Source: Phycicoccus avicenniae (lineage in GTDB: Bacteria > Actinomycetota > Actinomycetes > Actinomycetales > Dermatophilaceae). Taken from it: a DNA stretch of 64,000 nt. The stretch spans positions 186,001 to 250,000 of the forward strand of contig NZ_JAGSNF010000004.1 of NCBI RefSeq assembly GCF_018139485.1. The letters are read 5' to 3'. Below the pieces are notes generated by a model. That model was not told the DNA's origin. It worked only from the letters and a program-made list of their open reading frames with translations, and did no database searches. This document shows positions 10,401 to 17,990 of the stretch, one piece after another; the stretch's first letter is position 1; each line of letters begins with the position of its first letter. The position numbers were made by a program, and so were the translations under genes.

Positions 10401-10820
10401 AACAAGACGAGCCAGTCGATCGACCGCGGTCCCGGCACGTACCGGCTGCGGGTGCGGTCGCACTCGGCGGCGGGCTGGTCCGGCTGGACGGCCTACCGCT
10501 CGGTCACGGTGCCGAACCCGCCGCCGCCTCCCCCGTCGGACCCGATCACGAACCTGCGGCCGAACGGCCCGACGAACGACTGCGGCAACTGCCGGGACAT
10601 CCTGTGGAACGCCCCCGGCGTCCCGAACGGCACGTACACGATGCGCTGCTACCGCGGCGGCCGGTCCGACCCCTTCTACACGGGCCAGGCTCGCGTCGAG
10701 GGCGGGCGACGGGCGTCCGGCTACTGCGCCCTCGACCCCAACCTCAGCGACCGCGCCCGCATCGTGCTCGCCGGTGGCGGCCGGACCTACGACTCCGGCA
10801 TGCAGCGCTGGTTCCCGTAG
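4467..10820 (+). CDS. giant Ig-like/fibronectin type III surface protein
   Basis: 2117 residues; GTG start with GAGGAGA upstream. An N-terminal signal anchor (ASLVTVVLVASGLGYAAVA, about residues 21-40) is followed by a region of about 370 residues with propeller-like repeats of short beta strands. From about residue 432 there is a long series of Ig-like/cadherin-like domains, each with a VLDNDT/VLANDY type signature (for example LHVLDNDTDVAG, VDVLANDYSP, VPVLDNDTMAD, VDVLANDTDVDSD). From about 1548 FnIII domains follow (VSWLPPEYDGGSAVTAY; TIGWDEPVNEGSAISKY), ending in a Cys-containing C-terminal domain. There is no LPXTG motif, so it is likely membrane-tethered at its N-terminus and exposed outside. 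It is followed after 48 nt by the MoxR gene. Proteins of this architecture next to FHA/kinase and MoxR/DUF58/transglutaminase genes occur in other actinobacteria (from memory); the function is not established. Confidence 0.88.
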   Translation: MRPDPARRGGRAASGARRRVASLVTVVLVASGLGYAAVASQGTTVHETELDDAGVWVSSGVQAKFAKANVPVGQLDTGVATDVPTGSGLDVLQDGASVLGLSTGTGSLFPIDVRTSTAADAVATVEPGAGDDTVFAPRNVDLRGGTVAMLARESGELFAQRVDPRTGTDSFGGLAVGAEPVAEIGGAGAVTVGLDGAVRAVSGEDGTVTTLTPTTAGFGAPTVVETALRTAVPDITVVGSTWVAYDAATDTLFTEDRPDGFPAQALAGDGDTLAALQQPGPDAEAVVLQTVGRAVPVPLGDGDRVGGVVVGEQVDRVPGATLVSRPVVLDGCLHAAWAEQGQVFYGANCGRVEPQPTATLPAEGSEPTRDGVAFRVNRGLVVLNDLDNGGVWDLTDQPVKIDDWDALTPPTQQDDDNEKEDENLLDEAVLEQPPTAEPDETTVRPGRTSKLHVLDNDTDVAGSVLSIDQRDVSAPTMEGVTATVSADGQAVDVSVPEGTEGQSFEFRYKVNNGATVSEQDARVAVRIVPDEVNGPPRLRPGAELTAADYPVIAGKRLSVPVLADWRDPENDILAARADREGSVVDGAGRVTLTAPTETGLQPVAYVVTDGRGGSTEGTVRARVLEAGGEDDFVPPTTQPDAVRGVVGKPLQVDPLGNDIAGADPAEPDASLALRSEVRPVGPLQVDTDLATGTVTVTGSAPGTYELGYSAVTGAGAAPGRIRVDIVEPPEGAPPVSVPDSATLNDQAPAMVDVLANDYSPRGDVLVTASVESDGGSEWIQPSIYQGRWVRLEAREPTPTGADRRGTVRYTVSDGSQRVTGEVSVLQQAALEDAVPIVEDDEAVVREGDTVSVPVLDNDTMADGIPLRLDPGSVRVVSEDDEQRAFASGNVIRYVPEHTGLVTDRFVTIEYAAYAEGFKERAQSARVRVQVTPLPSAQRVNQAPVARSFTATVTAGDPLTMTVPTFGVDADGDSVTVTGVVGAEGGPVDLTHGRVVGIGPTTIRYEAFPLAAGTEVITYEVRDRFGATSRAYVRVGVVQPGDPQPPVAVPDEVFAAPGKTVTVRPLANDLIARGDVVEVETDTLNSAETMEQWDVDEDHVVTTEVPDDTTRLHQMVYGIGNGLFDPSRASILVRPVPGYENPPVANDDVAAFEAGETSALVDVLANDTDVDSDPATLRVVDVLSPDAALDPATGQVRVQVLDRPYSVPYVIEDEDGLRAMALVHVPTGADGQPFVVPGTLVEMDQDSSETVALNDHVRSPRDRPVSVTAADTVSASPAENLEVTLTDNQTLELTSSNGYVGPAAVMLEVTDQTELDQTDVGTAYVSIPMQIGPKVPLLRCPDGAVTLTAGGLPRRVDIPTFCHAWVPVGMTLDDVEFETSWTEEPDANLSVDGPGGRLLTLSADAGARSSTGALAVSSPGMDEASAIAVRVVGRGDEKAEDDGGSEDEDESPLPPASVRPISVTGLTEGDTVTVDVRPYLDSPLPDPSCTVTGAAVESGEGITASASGCEVTLTAGERPSLEARVGITVVDGPDRQAVPGRIAVTLLGRPSVPQQVGAVADRDAGGQARVSWLPPEYDGGSAVTAYTVRWTGGGTGTRRCSASPCTVQGLTNGEDYRFTVAAVNGVGEGEESAPTPAVRPDKLPERVTGVRMVDRGDGTLTIGWDEPVNEGSAISKYVVRLISSDGDTVTEDVPASTRRRTVGGLDNMAEQEVQVQAWNELGAGPFGPAVTMQSAGTPPALPAPDIAASGPGPARDSATLTVSWQQGSPNGPPTSGYTLYQSVDGGGWTRVRDTAPDVRQARVVIPYDGRTYRYAATLTNGADIEGPRRNSSSFTSVGQPSNPSVTARTPDSNRRIQLVVGVGQPRAGGFTAIRWRGGGQSGTYSCGCAPGSTVRFDVGPFDTSPTNNRTITVWTVNSGGQESNQRSDSATPYGNTLTPTGFNGSRSGDRVTWSWNLPTNGRTIDQVQLQGAVSGTYGGNKTSQSIDRGPGTYRLRVRSHSAAGWSGWTAYRSVTVPNPPPPPPSDPITNLRPNGPTNDCGNCRDILWNAPGVPNGTYTMRCYRGGRSDPFYTGQARVEGGRRASGYCALDPNLSDRARIVLAGGGRTYDSGMQRWFP

Positions 10821-10868
10821 GACGACCGTGCCCCGCCGACCACCACCCCCGAGAGGAACCCACCACCG

Positions 10869-11840
10869 ATGACCGTCACGAGCGACCAGGCCGCCTGGTT
10901 CTCCTCCACGTTCGGCGCGATGGTCGCCAACGTCGACAAGGCCGTGCTCGGCAAGGAGCACGTCGTCCGGCTCGCGCTCACGTGCATGCTCTCCGAGGGG
11001 CACCTGCTGCTCGAGGACTTCCCCGGCACGGGCAAGACGCAGCTGGCCCGGGCGATGGCGGGCACCGTCAAGGGCAGCAACTCGCGCATCCAGTTCACCC
11101 CGGACCTGCTCCCCTCGGACGTCACCGGCGTGACGATCTACGACCCGAACAGCAAGCGGTTCGAGTTCCACGAGGGCCCGGTCTTCGCGACGATCGTCCT
11201 CGCCGACGAGATCAACCGGGCCTCGCCGAAGACCCAGTCCGCCCTGCTCGAGGTCATGGAGGAGGGGCACGTGACGGTCGACCGGACCCGGCACTCCGTC
11301 GGTGAGCCGTTCATGGTCATCGCGACCCAGAACCCCATCGAGCAGGCCGGCACCTACCGGCTGCCCGAGGCCCAGCTCGACCGGTTCCTCATGAAGACGA
11401 CGCTCGGCTACCCCGACCACGACGCGACGGTGCGGGTGCTGCGCGAGGCCAAGGTCCGCGACCGGACCCGGGCGCTCGAGCCGGTCGTCACGAGCGACGT
11501 CGTCAAGGACATGGCCGACCTCGCCGACGAGGTGCACGTCGACGACGCGATCCTCGACTACGTGTCGCGGATCGCCGAGGAGACCCGGCGGCACGTGAGC
11601 ATCCGGCTCGGGCTGTCGGTCCGCGGCTGCCTCGCCTACGTCCGGTGCGCCAAGACGTGGGCCATCAGCCAGGGCCGCGACCACGTCGTCCCCGACGACG
11701 TCAAGCTCCTCGCCCAGCCGATCCTCGGCCACCGGCTCCTCGTCACCGCCGAAGCCCAGTTCGCGGGCATCACCGAGGCGCAGGTCGTCGACCAGATCCT
11801 CGCCGAGGTCGCTCCGCCCACGGAGCGCGTCCCGGCATGA
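10869..11840 (+). CDS. MoxR family AAA+ ATPase
   Basis: 323 residues; ATG preceded by GAGAGGAAC. Walker A is EDFPGTGKTQLA and Walker B TIVLADEINRA, with the MoxR-typical ATQNPIEQAGTYRLPEAQLDRF segment containing sensor 1, followed by a C-terminal lid domain. MoxR proteins are hexameric chaperone-like ATPases that usually work with a VWA or DUF58 partner. Here the DUF58 gene overlaps the stop codon by ATGA, which fits a MoxR-DUF58-transglutaminase module acting on an extracytoplasmic complex. The likely client is the surface protein encoded upstream, but that is inferred from gene order only. Confidence 0.95.
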   Translation: MTVTSDQAAWFSSTFGAMVANVDKAVLGKEHVVRLALTCMLSEGHLLLEDFPGTGKTQLARAMAGTVKGSNSRIQFTPDLLPSDVTGVTIYDPNSKRFEFHEGPVFATIVLADEINRASPKTQSALLEVMEEGHVTVDRTRHSVGEPFMVIATQNPIEQAGTYRLPEAQLDRFLMKTTLGYPDHDATVRVLREAKVRDRTRALEPVVTSDVVKDMADLADEVHVDDAILDYVSRIAEETRRHVSIRLGLSVRGCLAYVRCAKTWAISQGRDHVVPDDVKLLAQPILGHRLLVTAEAQFAGITEAQVVDQILAEVAPPTERVPA

Positions 11841-13453
11841 CCCCGCACCCCGGCCCCCCCGAGGACGCCGAGTCGACCGTGCGTCGCTCGGACCTCACGC
11901 CTGCGCCCGGACGCGCAGCGGAGCGGACGGCGGGGCCTGCGGCAGCGGACGACAGGTCTGCGACGGGGGGTGACGGCAGCGGGGCAGGCGGCCGACGTGC
12001 ACGGGCCGACGGGTCGGGACGGGGGTCGCGGTCCCGGCGCGGGCGGGGCGTGCGGGTACGGCTGCCGCGCCTGCCCGCCCTCCGGCGCCCCGTCCCGCTC
12101 GAGACCCGACGGGGTGACGAGCGACGCGGCACCGTCCCGCGCGGCCGGACCGCACCGGTCGGCGACACCCGCACGATCACCCTGCCCCGGGTCCAGGTGC
12201 CGAGCGCCCTCACCGACACCGGCGCCCGCATCCTCGTCCTCACCAGCGAGCGGATCCGCCCGATCGCCGGGCGCACCCGTCCGGTCTGGCACCCCGTCGT
12301 CGAGGTGCTGCGGTGGGTCTCCGCGCTCGGCTGGACGGTGCTCGGCGTCGGTGTCCTCGCCTGGTGGCTCACCGCGACCTACGCATGGACCGAGCTGGCG
12401 GCCGTCGCGGTCACCTGCGTCGTCCTCGTCGCCGCGTGCGTACTGCTCGCGGTCGGCCGGGCCCGGGTCGAGATCGTCGCCGACGTCGACCCCGCCCGGG
12501 TGACGGTCGGCGACCCCGCGACCGGCCGGATCGCCGTGACGAACGTGGCCCGCACCCCGCTCCTGCCGCTGCTCGTCGAGCTGCCGGTCGGACGGACCGC
12601 AGCGCGGTTCACCCTCCCGGCGCTCGCGGCGGGGCGCACCCACGAGGAGCTCTTCGTCGTCCCCACCCACCGGCGCGGCGTCGTCGCGGTCGGCCCGGCG
12701 ACGACGGTCCACGGCGACCCGCTCGGGGTCGTGCGCCGGGTCGTGGAGTGGACCGAGCGCACCGAGCTCGTCGTCCACCCGCGCACCACCGCGCTCGAGA
12801 GCCTCGGGGCCGGGCTGCTGCGCGACCTCGAGGGCGAGGTCACGCCCGACCTGTCGATGTCCGACCTCGCCTTCCACGCGCTGCGGGAGTACCAGCCGGG
12901 GGACGACCGTCGCTACATCCACTGGCGGTCCTCCGCCAAGCACGGCCGGCTGCTCGTCCGGCAGTTCCTCGACACCCGGCGCTCGCACCTGTCCGTCACC
13001 GTCGACACCGACCCCGGCGTCTACGCCGAGGGCCTCGACGGCGTCGAGCTCGGCATCGAGTGCGCGGCCTCGCTCGCCGTGCGCTCGATCCTCGACGAGC
13101 AGGACACGACCGTCGTCTGCCACGGCGAGTCGGCGTCCCGGACCACGGTCCCGCTCACCCTCGACGCCCTCGCCCGGGCGGAGGTCGGCGCCCACGACCT
13201 CCACACGGCGGTCGGGACGGCGGCCGGTCTCGCTCCCGACGCGAGCGTCGCCGTCCTCGTCACCGGCGTGGACCGGCCCTTCATCCAGGTGCAGCGGACC
13301 CTGGACCAGTTCGAGCCCGAGGTCGTCAAGGTCGCCCTCGTCGTCGACGCCGAGGTGCCCGTCGGCGTGCGCCGGCTCGGCCCGATCGTCGTCCTCCACG
13401 TCCGCGAGCTCCTCGACCTGCGGCGCGTCCTGTTCGCGGGGGCCCTCGCATGA
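11837..13453 (+). CDS. DUF58 membrane protein
   Basis: 538 residues; the ATG overlaps the MoxR stop. The first 110 residues are a polar, Arg/Gly-rich cytoplasmic region. Two transmembrane helices lie at about 155-205 (VSALGWTVLGVGVLAWWL and AAVAVTCVVLVAACVLLAV). A beta-sandwich region follows, then the DUF58 signature LREYQPGDDRRYIHWRSSAK, and a VWA-like C-terminal part. DUF58 proteins accompany MoxR ATPases and have a VWA-related fold. The unusually long disordered N-terminus, absent in many homologues, may be a phosphorylation target of the kinase encoded in the same run (inference). Confidence 0.93.
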   Translation: MTPHPGPPEDAESTVRRSDLTPAPGRAAERTAGPAAADDRSATGGDGSGAGGRRARADGSGRGSRSRRGRGVRVRLPRLPALRRPVPLETRRGDERRGTVPRGRTAPVGDTRTITLPRVQVPSALTDTGARILVLTSERIRPIAGRTRPVWHPVVEVLRWVSALGWTVLGVGVLAWWLTATYAWTELAAVAVTCVVLVAACVLLAVGRARVEIVADVDPARVTVGDPATGRIAVTNVARTPLLPLLVELPVGRTAARFTLPALAAGRTHEELFVVPTHRRGVVAVGPATTVHGDPLGVVRRVVEWTERTELVVHPRTTALESLGAGLLRDLEGEVTPDLSMSDLAFHALREYQPGDDRRYIHWRSSAKHGRLLVRQFLDTRRSHLSVTVDTDPGVYAEGLDGVELGIECAASLAVRSILDEQDTTVVCHGESASRTTVPLTLDALARAEVGAHDLHTAVGTAAGLAPDASVAVLVTGVDRPFIQVQRTLDQFEPEVVKVALVVDAEVPVGVRRLGPIVVLHVRELLDLRRVLFAGALA

Positions 13454-15957
13454 GCGCCGCCGACCCCACCTCGAACCGCGCGACGGACGCCCCGGGCCTC
13501 GCCGACGCCCTGCGCGGCGGCCCCGCGCGACGGCGGACCCGACGCGACCCGGACGCCCCGTCGGTCCTCGCGCGGCTCGTCCCGGACCGGGACGGCCTCG
13601 TCGACATCGGGTTCGCGGCGGCGCTCGTGAGCATCGCCCTCGTCGGGATGCGCACCGGCTTCCTCGGCGCCGAGTGGGTGGTCGCCGCGTGGGCCGGCCT
13701 CGTCCTCGGCCTGCTCGTCGGGCACGTCGCGGCGACCCTGCGCTGGGCCGCCCTCACCGGCTTCCTCGTCCTCGCCGGCGTCTACTTCCTCCTCGGCGGC
13801 CCGCTCGCCGTCCGCGACTCCCTCGTCGCCGGGGTCCTCCCGACCCCGCAGACGGTCGCCGACCTCGCCGTGTGGGGCGTCGAGGGGTGGAAGCGCTGGC
13901 TCACCCTCCTGCCCCCGGTCGACGCCCGCGGTCCGGTGCTCGCCCTGCCGTGGCTCGCCGGGCTGCTCGGCGGGGCCCTCACCCTCGGCCTCGCCCGACG
14001 GTGGACCTCCGTCCCGCTCACCGCCGTGACGCCGGTCGCCCTGCTCGCGGCGTCCATCGCGTTCGGGACGACCCGTCCGGCCGCCCTGCTCGTGCAGGGC
14101 GTCGGGTTCGCGGCGGTGCTCGTCGGGTGGCTCGTCGTCCGCTCGCACCGTCTGCGCGCCCCGCTGCAGAACGGTGCGGGGCGACGTGCTCGCCTGCTCA
14201 CCGGGGCGGCGCTCGCCGGCGGGGCGCTCCTCGCCGGTGGGCTCGCGACGCCGGTGCTCCCGGGTGCCGGGGACCCGGCGGCCCGCGACGTCGTCCGCAC
14301 CCGCCTCGTGCCACCGCTCGAGGTCTCGCAGTTCGCGAGCCCCCTGCCGGGCTACCGGCAGTACACCGAGCCGAACGAGGCCGACCTCTACGAGGAGGAG
14401 GTGCTGCGCGTCGCCGGGCTGCCCGAGGGTGCCATGGTGCGCTTCGCGACCCTCGACCGCTACGACGGCCTCGTGTGGGGCGCCGCCGACCGCAGCGCCG
14501 ACGGCGTCCCGTTCCAGCAGGTGGGGTCCCGGATCGCCGAGTCCGGGCCGGGGACCCCGGTCGAGGTGCAGGTCTCGGTGCCCGACGGCGGCTACTCCGG
14601 GACGTGGCTGCCCACGGTCGGGGAGCCCACGCGCATCGAGTTCGACGGACCGCGCGCCGACGACCTCGCCGACGCCCTGTGGCTCAACACCGCGACCGAC
14701 ACCGCCGTCGTGCCGGCCGGCCTGCTCGGCGGGGAGACGTACCGGATGAGCGCGATGCTCCCGCCGGCGCCCGCCGAGGAGCTGCCCGAGGACCTCGCCG
14801 TCGCGGGCGGGGCCTCGCTCGACGTCGACACCGACTTCCTCGACGCCCGCATCGACGCCTGGACGGCCCGGGCGGAGGGCGGCGCCTGGGGCCGCCTGCG
14901 CGCGGTCGCCGCCGCGATGCGCACCGAGGGGACCTACACCGACGGCGGCACCGCCGGGTCGGTCGAGAGCGTCTACCTCCCCGGGCACGCCGTCTCCCGG
15001 CTCACCCGCTTCGTCGGCTCGACGAAGCTGGCGGGCAACGACGAGCAGTACGCAGCGACCCTCGCCCTCGTCGGGCAACGGCTCGGCATCCCGACCCGGG
15101 TCGTCATGGGCGCCGAGCCACAGGCCGACGGCGTCGTCCGCGGCAAGGACGTCCACGCGTGGGTCGAGGTCCAGCAGGACGACGGGTCGTGGTTCCCGGT
15201 CGGCTGGGAGACCTTCGTCCCGAGCCGGGACAAGGCCCCGAGCGAGCAGCAGCTGCGGACCGAGGAGCAGCAGGTGGGCGCCCAGGTGCCGCCGCCCGCC
15301 GGGGTCAGCCCGCCGTCGGTGCTCCAGGGCCCCGACCAGGCGCAGAACGCCACCGACGTCGAACGACGGGAGCGCAACCCGCTCGACCCCACGCAGTGGG
15401 CGCTGTGGCTCCAGCTCCTCGCCGGCGTCGTCCTCCTGCTGCTGCTCGCGGCCGCGTACGTCGCCGTCGTCCGGTGGCTCAAGGCCCGGCGTCGGCGCCG
15501 GCACGCGAGCACGGGTCCCGTCCCCGCGCGGGCGGCCTGGGTCTGGCGCGACCTCGTCGCCGAGGCCCGGGCCGTCGGGGTCGACGTCCCCCGCGGGGTG
15601 ACGCGCCGCGAGCAGGCCGACCACCTCGACGCCGCGGTCGCGCTCGCCGGGCGTCCCCGCACCCCGGACGGGGAGGCGGCCCGGGGCGTGGCCCTGCCCG
15701 ACGGCGTCGTCCCGTCGGCGCAGGTCGCCGCGGGCGTCGACGCGGTCGTCTTCGGTCCCGGCGACGGCGACCCGACCCGCACGACGACGCTGTTCGACGA
15801 CGCCGAGCGGGCGCGCCGCACCCTGCGGTCCGGGACCGGCCGGTGGGCCCGGCTGCGCTCCGACGCCGACCCGCGCCCGCTCCTCGCGCGCACCGAGCGG
15901 ACCGGTCGGCGCCCCCGGCCGGCGTGGCGGTCCGTCCCCGTCCTCCGGCGCACCTGA
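13450..15957 (+). CDS. transglutaminase-like membrane protein, nucleophile Cys replaced
   Basis: 835 residues; ATG overlaps the DUF58 stop. N-terminal half has about six transmembrane helices (residues 50-285). A large extracytoplasmic region follows with a transglutaminase-like core (about 470-610), one more helix (LLAGVVLLLLLAAAYVAVV, about 655-675) and a cytoplasmic tail. This is the TgpA/DUF3488 layout. In the core, the segment where the catalytic Cys normally sits reads AGNDEQYAATLAL: Asp531 is in the Cys position. The catalytic His is present in VHAWVEV (His569), but the third residue is not evident (VGWETFVPS). Classical transglutaminase or protease chemistry is therefore unlikely; the domain may be structural. 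Last gene of the tight MoxR-DUF58 overlap chain. Confidence 0.9.
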   Translation: MSAADPTSNRATDAPGLADALRGGPARRRTRRDPDAPSVLARLVPDRDGLVDIGFAAALVSIALVGMRTGFLGAEWVVAAWAGLVLGLLVGHVAATLRWAALTGFLVLAGVYFLLGGPLAVRDSLVAGVLPTPQTVADLAVWGVEGWKRWLTLLPPVDARGPVLALPWLAGLLGGALTLGLARRWTSVPLTAVTPVALLAASIAFGTTRPAALLVQGVGFAAVLVGWLVVRSHRLRAPLQNGAGRRARLLTGAALAGGALLAGGLATPVLPGAGDPAARDVVRTRLVPPLEVSQFASPLPGYRQYTEPNEADLYEEEVLRVAGLPEGAMVRFATLDRYDGLVWGAADRSADGVPFQQVGSRIAESGPGTPVEVQVSVPDGGYSGTWLPTVGEPTRIEFDGPRADDLADALWLNTATDTAVVPAGLLGGETYRMSAMLPPAPAEELPEDLAVAGGASLDVDTDFLDARIDAWTARAEGGAWGRLRAVAAAMRTEGTYTDGGTAGSVESVYLPGHAVSRLTRFVGSTKLAGNDEQYAATLALVGQRLGIPTRVVMGAEPQADGVVRGKDVHAWVEVQQDDGSWFPVGWETFVPSRDKAPSEQQLRTEEQQVGAQVPPPAGVSPPSVLQGPDQAQNATDVERRERNPLDPTQWALWLQLLAGVVLLLLLAAAYVAVVRWLKARRRRRHASTGPVPARAAWVWRDLVAEARAVGVDVPRGVTRREQADHLDAAVALAGRPRTPDGEAARGVALPDGVVPSAQVAAGVDAVVFGPGDGDPTRTTTLFDDAERARRTLRSGTGRWARLRSDADPRPLLARTERTGRRPRPAWRSVPVLRRT

Positions 15958-16080
15958 TCCCAGGGACCACGGTCCGCGCCCCAGCACCCGACCCGCGCGA
16001 CGACGAACCGGCGTGCGGGCGTGTGCCGCCGGGCAGGTCGTGGCAGGGTTGCCCCGACCGCGCAGGCCAGGGGAGGACCG

Positions 16081-16725
16081 ATGGAGCAGCCGCAGCACGT
16101 CGTGCGCCAGGGGCCCAGGACGTGGGTCGTCGTCGCGTTGACCCTCGCCGCCGTGCTCGTCGTGGCGCTCTCGTTCGTCGGGGGTCTCGTCACCGGCATC
16201 GCGATCGGCGGCTCCGGCACGGCCGCGCCGGCGCCCGTGCCCGACGGCGACCCCGGCGGCGATCCCGGCGGCGGCTCCGGCGGTGACGCCGGGGGAGGGA
16301 GCGGGACGGACGGTTCGATCGACCCGTGCGTCGTCGGCACCTGGCGCACCGTCGAGCAGACCGAGAGCGCCGACACCGAGCAGGGCCGGGTGACGATCTC
16401 GGGAGTCACCCGCACGCTGGAGTTCGCCGAGGACGGCACCGAGACCGTCACGTACGACGGCACCCCCGCCACCGTGACGACCGACGCCGGGGCCGGCGAG
16501 GCGGTGTTCGAGGGCACGGTCGTCTACCGGGCCTCGACCGCCGGCAGCACGATGTCCTTCGAGCTCGTGTCGGTCGACGGCACGCTCACGGTGTCCGCCG
16601 GGGACGGGGAGCCCGAGACCCAGGAGCTCCAGCCCGGCACCGGCGACGTGTCCTACACGTGCAGCGAGGACCGGCTGACCCAGGAGTCGCCCGGCTTCCG
16701 CTCCGTCCTCGAGCGCGTCCCCTGA
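16081..16725 (+). CDS. small membrane-anchored exported protein, lipocalin-like beta domain
   Basis: 214 residues. I start at ATG 16081 because GGGGAGG is correctly spaced; the frame is open further upstream without support. One N-terminal transmembrane helix (TWVVVALTLAAVLVVALSF, residues about 17-40) is followed by a Gly/Asp-rich linker and a beta-rich domain beginning DPCVVGTWRTVEQT. The GTW motif plus alternating strands resembles lipocalin-type barrels. Two cysteines (in DPCVVG and YTCSED) could form a disulfide. It lies 7 nt before the prepilin peptidase gene, suggesting cotranscription. I do not recognise a named family. Confidence 0.75.
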   Translation: MEQPQHVVRQGPRTWVVVALTLAAVLVVALSFVGGLVTGIAIGGSGTAAPAPVPDGDPGGDPGGGSGGDAGGGSGTDGSIDPCVVGTWRTVEQTESADTEQGRVTISGVTRTLEFAEDGTETVTYDGTPATVTTDAGAGEAVFEGTVVYRASTAGSTMSFELVSVDGTLTVSAGDGEPETQELQPGTGDVSYTCSEDRLTQESPGFRSVLERVP

Positions 16726-16732
16726 GACCGCC

Positions 16733-17428
16733 GTGACGCCCCCCGTCCTCGCTGGCCTCGGGCTGGCCCTCGGCGCGGCCCTGGCACCGGTGCTGCGCCG
16801 CGTCCTCGACCGCCGTGGGTACCGGTACCCCGACGAGGCCCACCTGCCGCATCGCGACACCCGGTGGGTCCTCCTCGTCCTCCCCGTCGCGCTCGCGCTC
16901 GTCCTCGCCGCCCGGGTCCCCACGGACGCCGCCCTCGGCGTCCTGCTCGCCGCCGCCGTCCCCTTCCTCGTCGCCGTCTCGGCCATCGACCTCGACACCC
17001 GACGCCTCCCGGACCGCTGGGTCGGGCCGGGGGTGCTCACCGGACTCCTGGGCCTCGTCGTCGTCGCGCTGATCCGCGGCACGCTCGACCCGCTCGTGGC
17101 GGGCGTCCTCGGGGCCCTGGCCCTCGGCGGCTTCTACCTCCTCAACGTCGTCGTCGGGGCGAGCATCGGCGCGGGCGACGGCATGGGGCTCGGCGACGCC
17201 AAGCTCGCCGTCCTCCTCGGTCTGCTCCTCGGGCCGCTGTCCTGGACCCACGTCGTCGTCGCCACGGTCCTCGCGTTCGTCCTCGCCGGGGTGCAGGCGC
17301 TGTGGATGGTCCTCGCCCGGGGGGCGGGACGTCGCTCCAGCCTGGCGTTCGGGCCGCACATGGCGCTCGGGACCGTCCTCGTCCTCGCGGCCCCTGGGGT
17401 CGGGGCGCTCGTGGGGGCCGGCCGATGA
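16733..17428 (+). CDS. prepilin peptidase (A24 family, CpaA/TadV-like)
   Basis: 231 residues; GTG start. About seven hydrophobic helices. The two aspartates of the membrane aspartyl peptidases are visible: D86 in AIDLDTRRLPD and D155 in the GxGD-type motif GLGDAKLA; the FGPHMALG motif near the C-terminus is also characteristic. The protein lacks the N-terminal zinc-binding methylation domain of PilD-type enzymes, as usual in Tad systems. It should cleave pilin leaders after Gly. Substrates in this window with a matching site are Flp (27306), both TadE-type segments (20195, 21868) and the two pilin-headed proteins (31496, 34791). It lies about 1 kb before the tad operon. Confidence 0.92.
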   Translation: MTPPVLAGLGLALGAALAPVLRRVLDRRGYRYPDEAHLPHRDTRWVLLVLPVALALVLAARVPTDAALGVLLAAAVPFLVAVSAIDLDTRRLPDRWVGPGVLTGLLGLVVVALIRGTLDPLVAGVLGALALGGFYLLNVVVGASIGAGDGMGLGDAKLAVLLGLLLGPLSWTHVVVATVLAFVLAGVQALWMVLARGAGRRSSLAFGPHMALGTVLVLAAPGVGALVGAGR

Positions 17429-17790
17429 CGGCGCCGGACCGCCCCCGCTTCGGCCCCGGACCGGCCCGCCTGCTCGTCGACGGGCGGGACGTGGCGGCCC
17501 TCGCGGTCGCCGACACCCGGGCGAGCCGGAACCGCGGACTGCTCGGGACGAGCGCGGTCGACGGCGCGCTGTGGATCACGAAGTGCCCGACCGTGCACAT
17601 GGTGGGGATGCGCTACCCCATCGACGTCGCCGTGCTCGACCGCCGCGGTCGGGTGCTGAAGGTCGCCACCCTGCGGCCCTGGACCGGCATGACGTGGCCG
17701 CGGCTGCGCGCGTCGGTGACGGTCGAGGCGGCGGCGGGGTCGATGGAGGCCTGGCAGGTCCGCCGCGGGTCGGTGCTCGAGGTCGGCTGA
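17425..17790 (+). CDS. DUF192 family protein
   Basis: 121 residues; ATG overlaps the peptidase stop. The DUF192 signature is clear: RGLLGT, then ALWITKCPTVHMVGMRYPIDVAVLD spread over residues about 38-72. The function of the family is unknown; in actinobacteria it is often found beside tad/Flp genes (recollection). No signal peptide is seen, so it is probably cytoplasmic. A strong terminator follows 66 nt downstream, ending the plus-strand transcript. Confidence 0.9.
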   Translation: MTAPDRPRFGPGPARLLVDGRDVAALAVADTRASRNRGLLGTSAVDGALWITKCPTVHMVGMRYPIDVAVLDRRGRVLKVATLRPWTGMTWPRLRASVTVEAAAGSMEAWQVRRGSVLEVG

Positions 17791-17855
17791 GCGGCCCTGC
17801 GGGCGTGGGGTGCCGGGGGTGTCCTGGGGCTCGTGGGGCGCACGGAACGGGTGCG

Positions 17856-17885
17856 GTGGGGCCCAGGACTCTGGGCCCCACTTTT
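17856..17885 (+). terminator. Rho-independent terminator after the DUF192 gene
   Basis: A 10-bp perfect stem GTGGGGCCCA / TGGGCCCCAC with a 6-nt loop is followed directly by TTTT. This is the most textbook-like terminator in the window, and it separates the peptidase operon from the convergent membrane-protein gene. Confidence 0.85.
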
Positions 17886-17990
17886 GGGACCGCAGCCCCA
17901 CACCCGCGGGCGTCGGCGCGGTTAGCGTGGCCGCATGCACTGCGTGGGGTCCCGGGTCCGGCAGGGCCCGCGGACCGTCCGCGGGCCGGG

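Noticed and set aside
4386-11732. 2448-codon open frame on the minus strand
   Set aside because: Antisense to the Ig protein and MoxR genes, very rich in Arg/Asp/Val/Gly without domains; a GC-bias shadow.
17923-17937. TAGCGT followed after 6 nt by ATG at 17935, a leaderless-start look-alike
   Set aside because: The frame is antisense to the 17991-18563 membrane protein and its translation has no protein-like pattern; the real downstream gene starts at 18661 with its own ribosome binding site.
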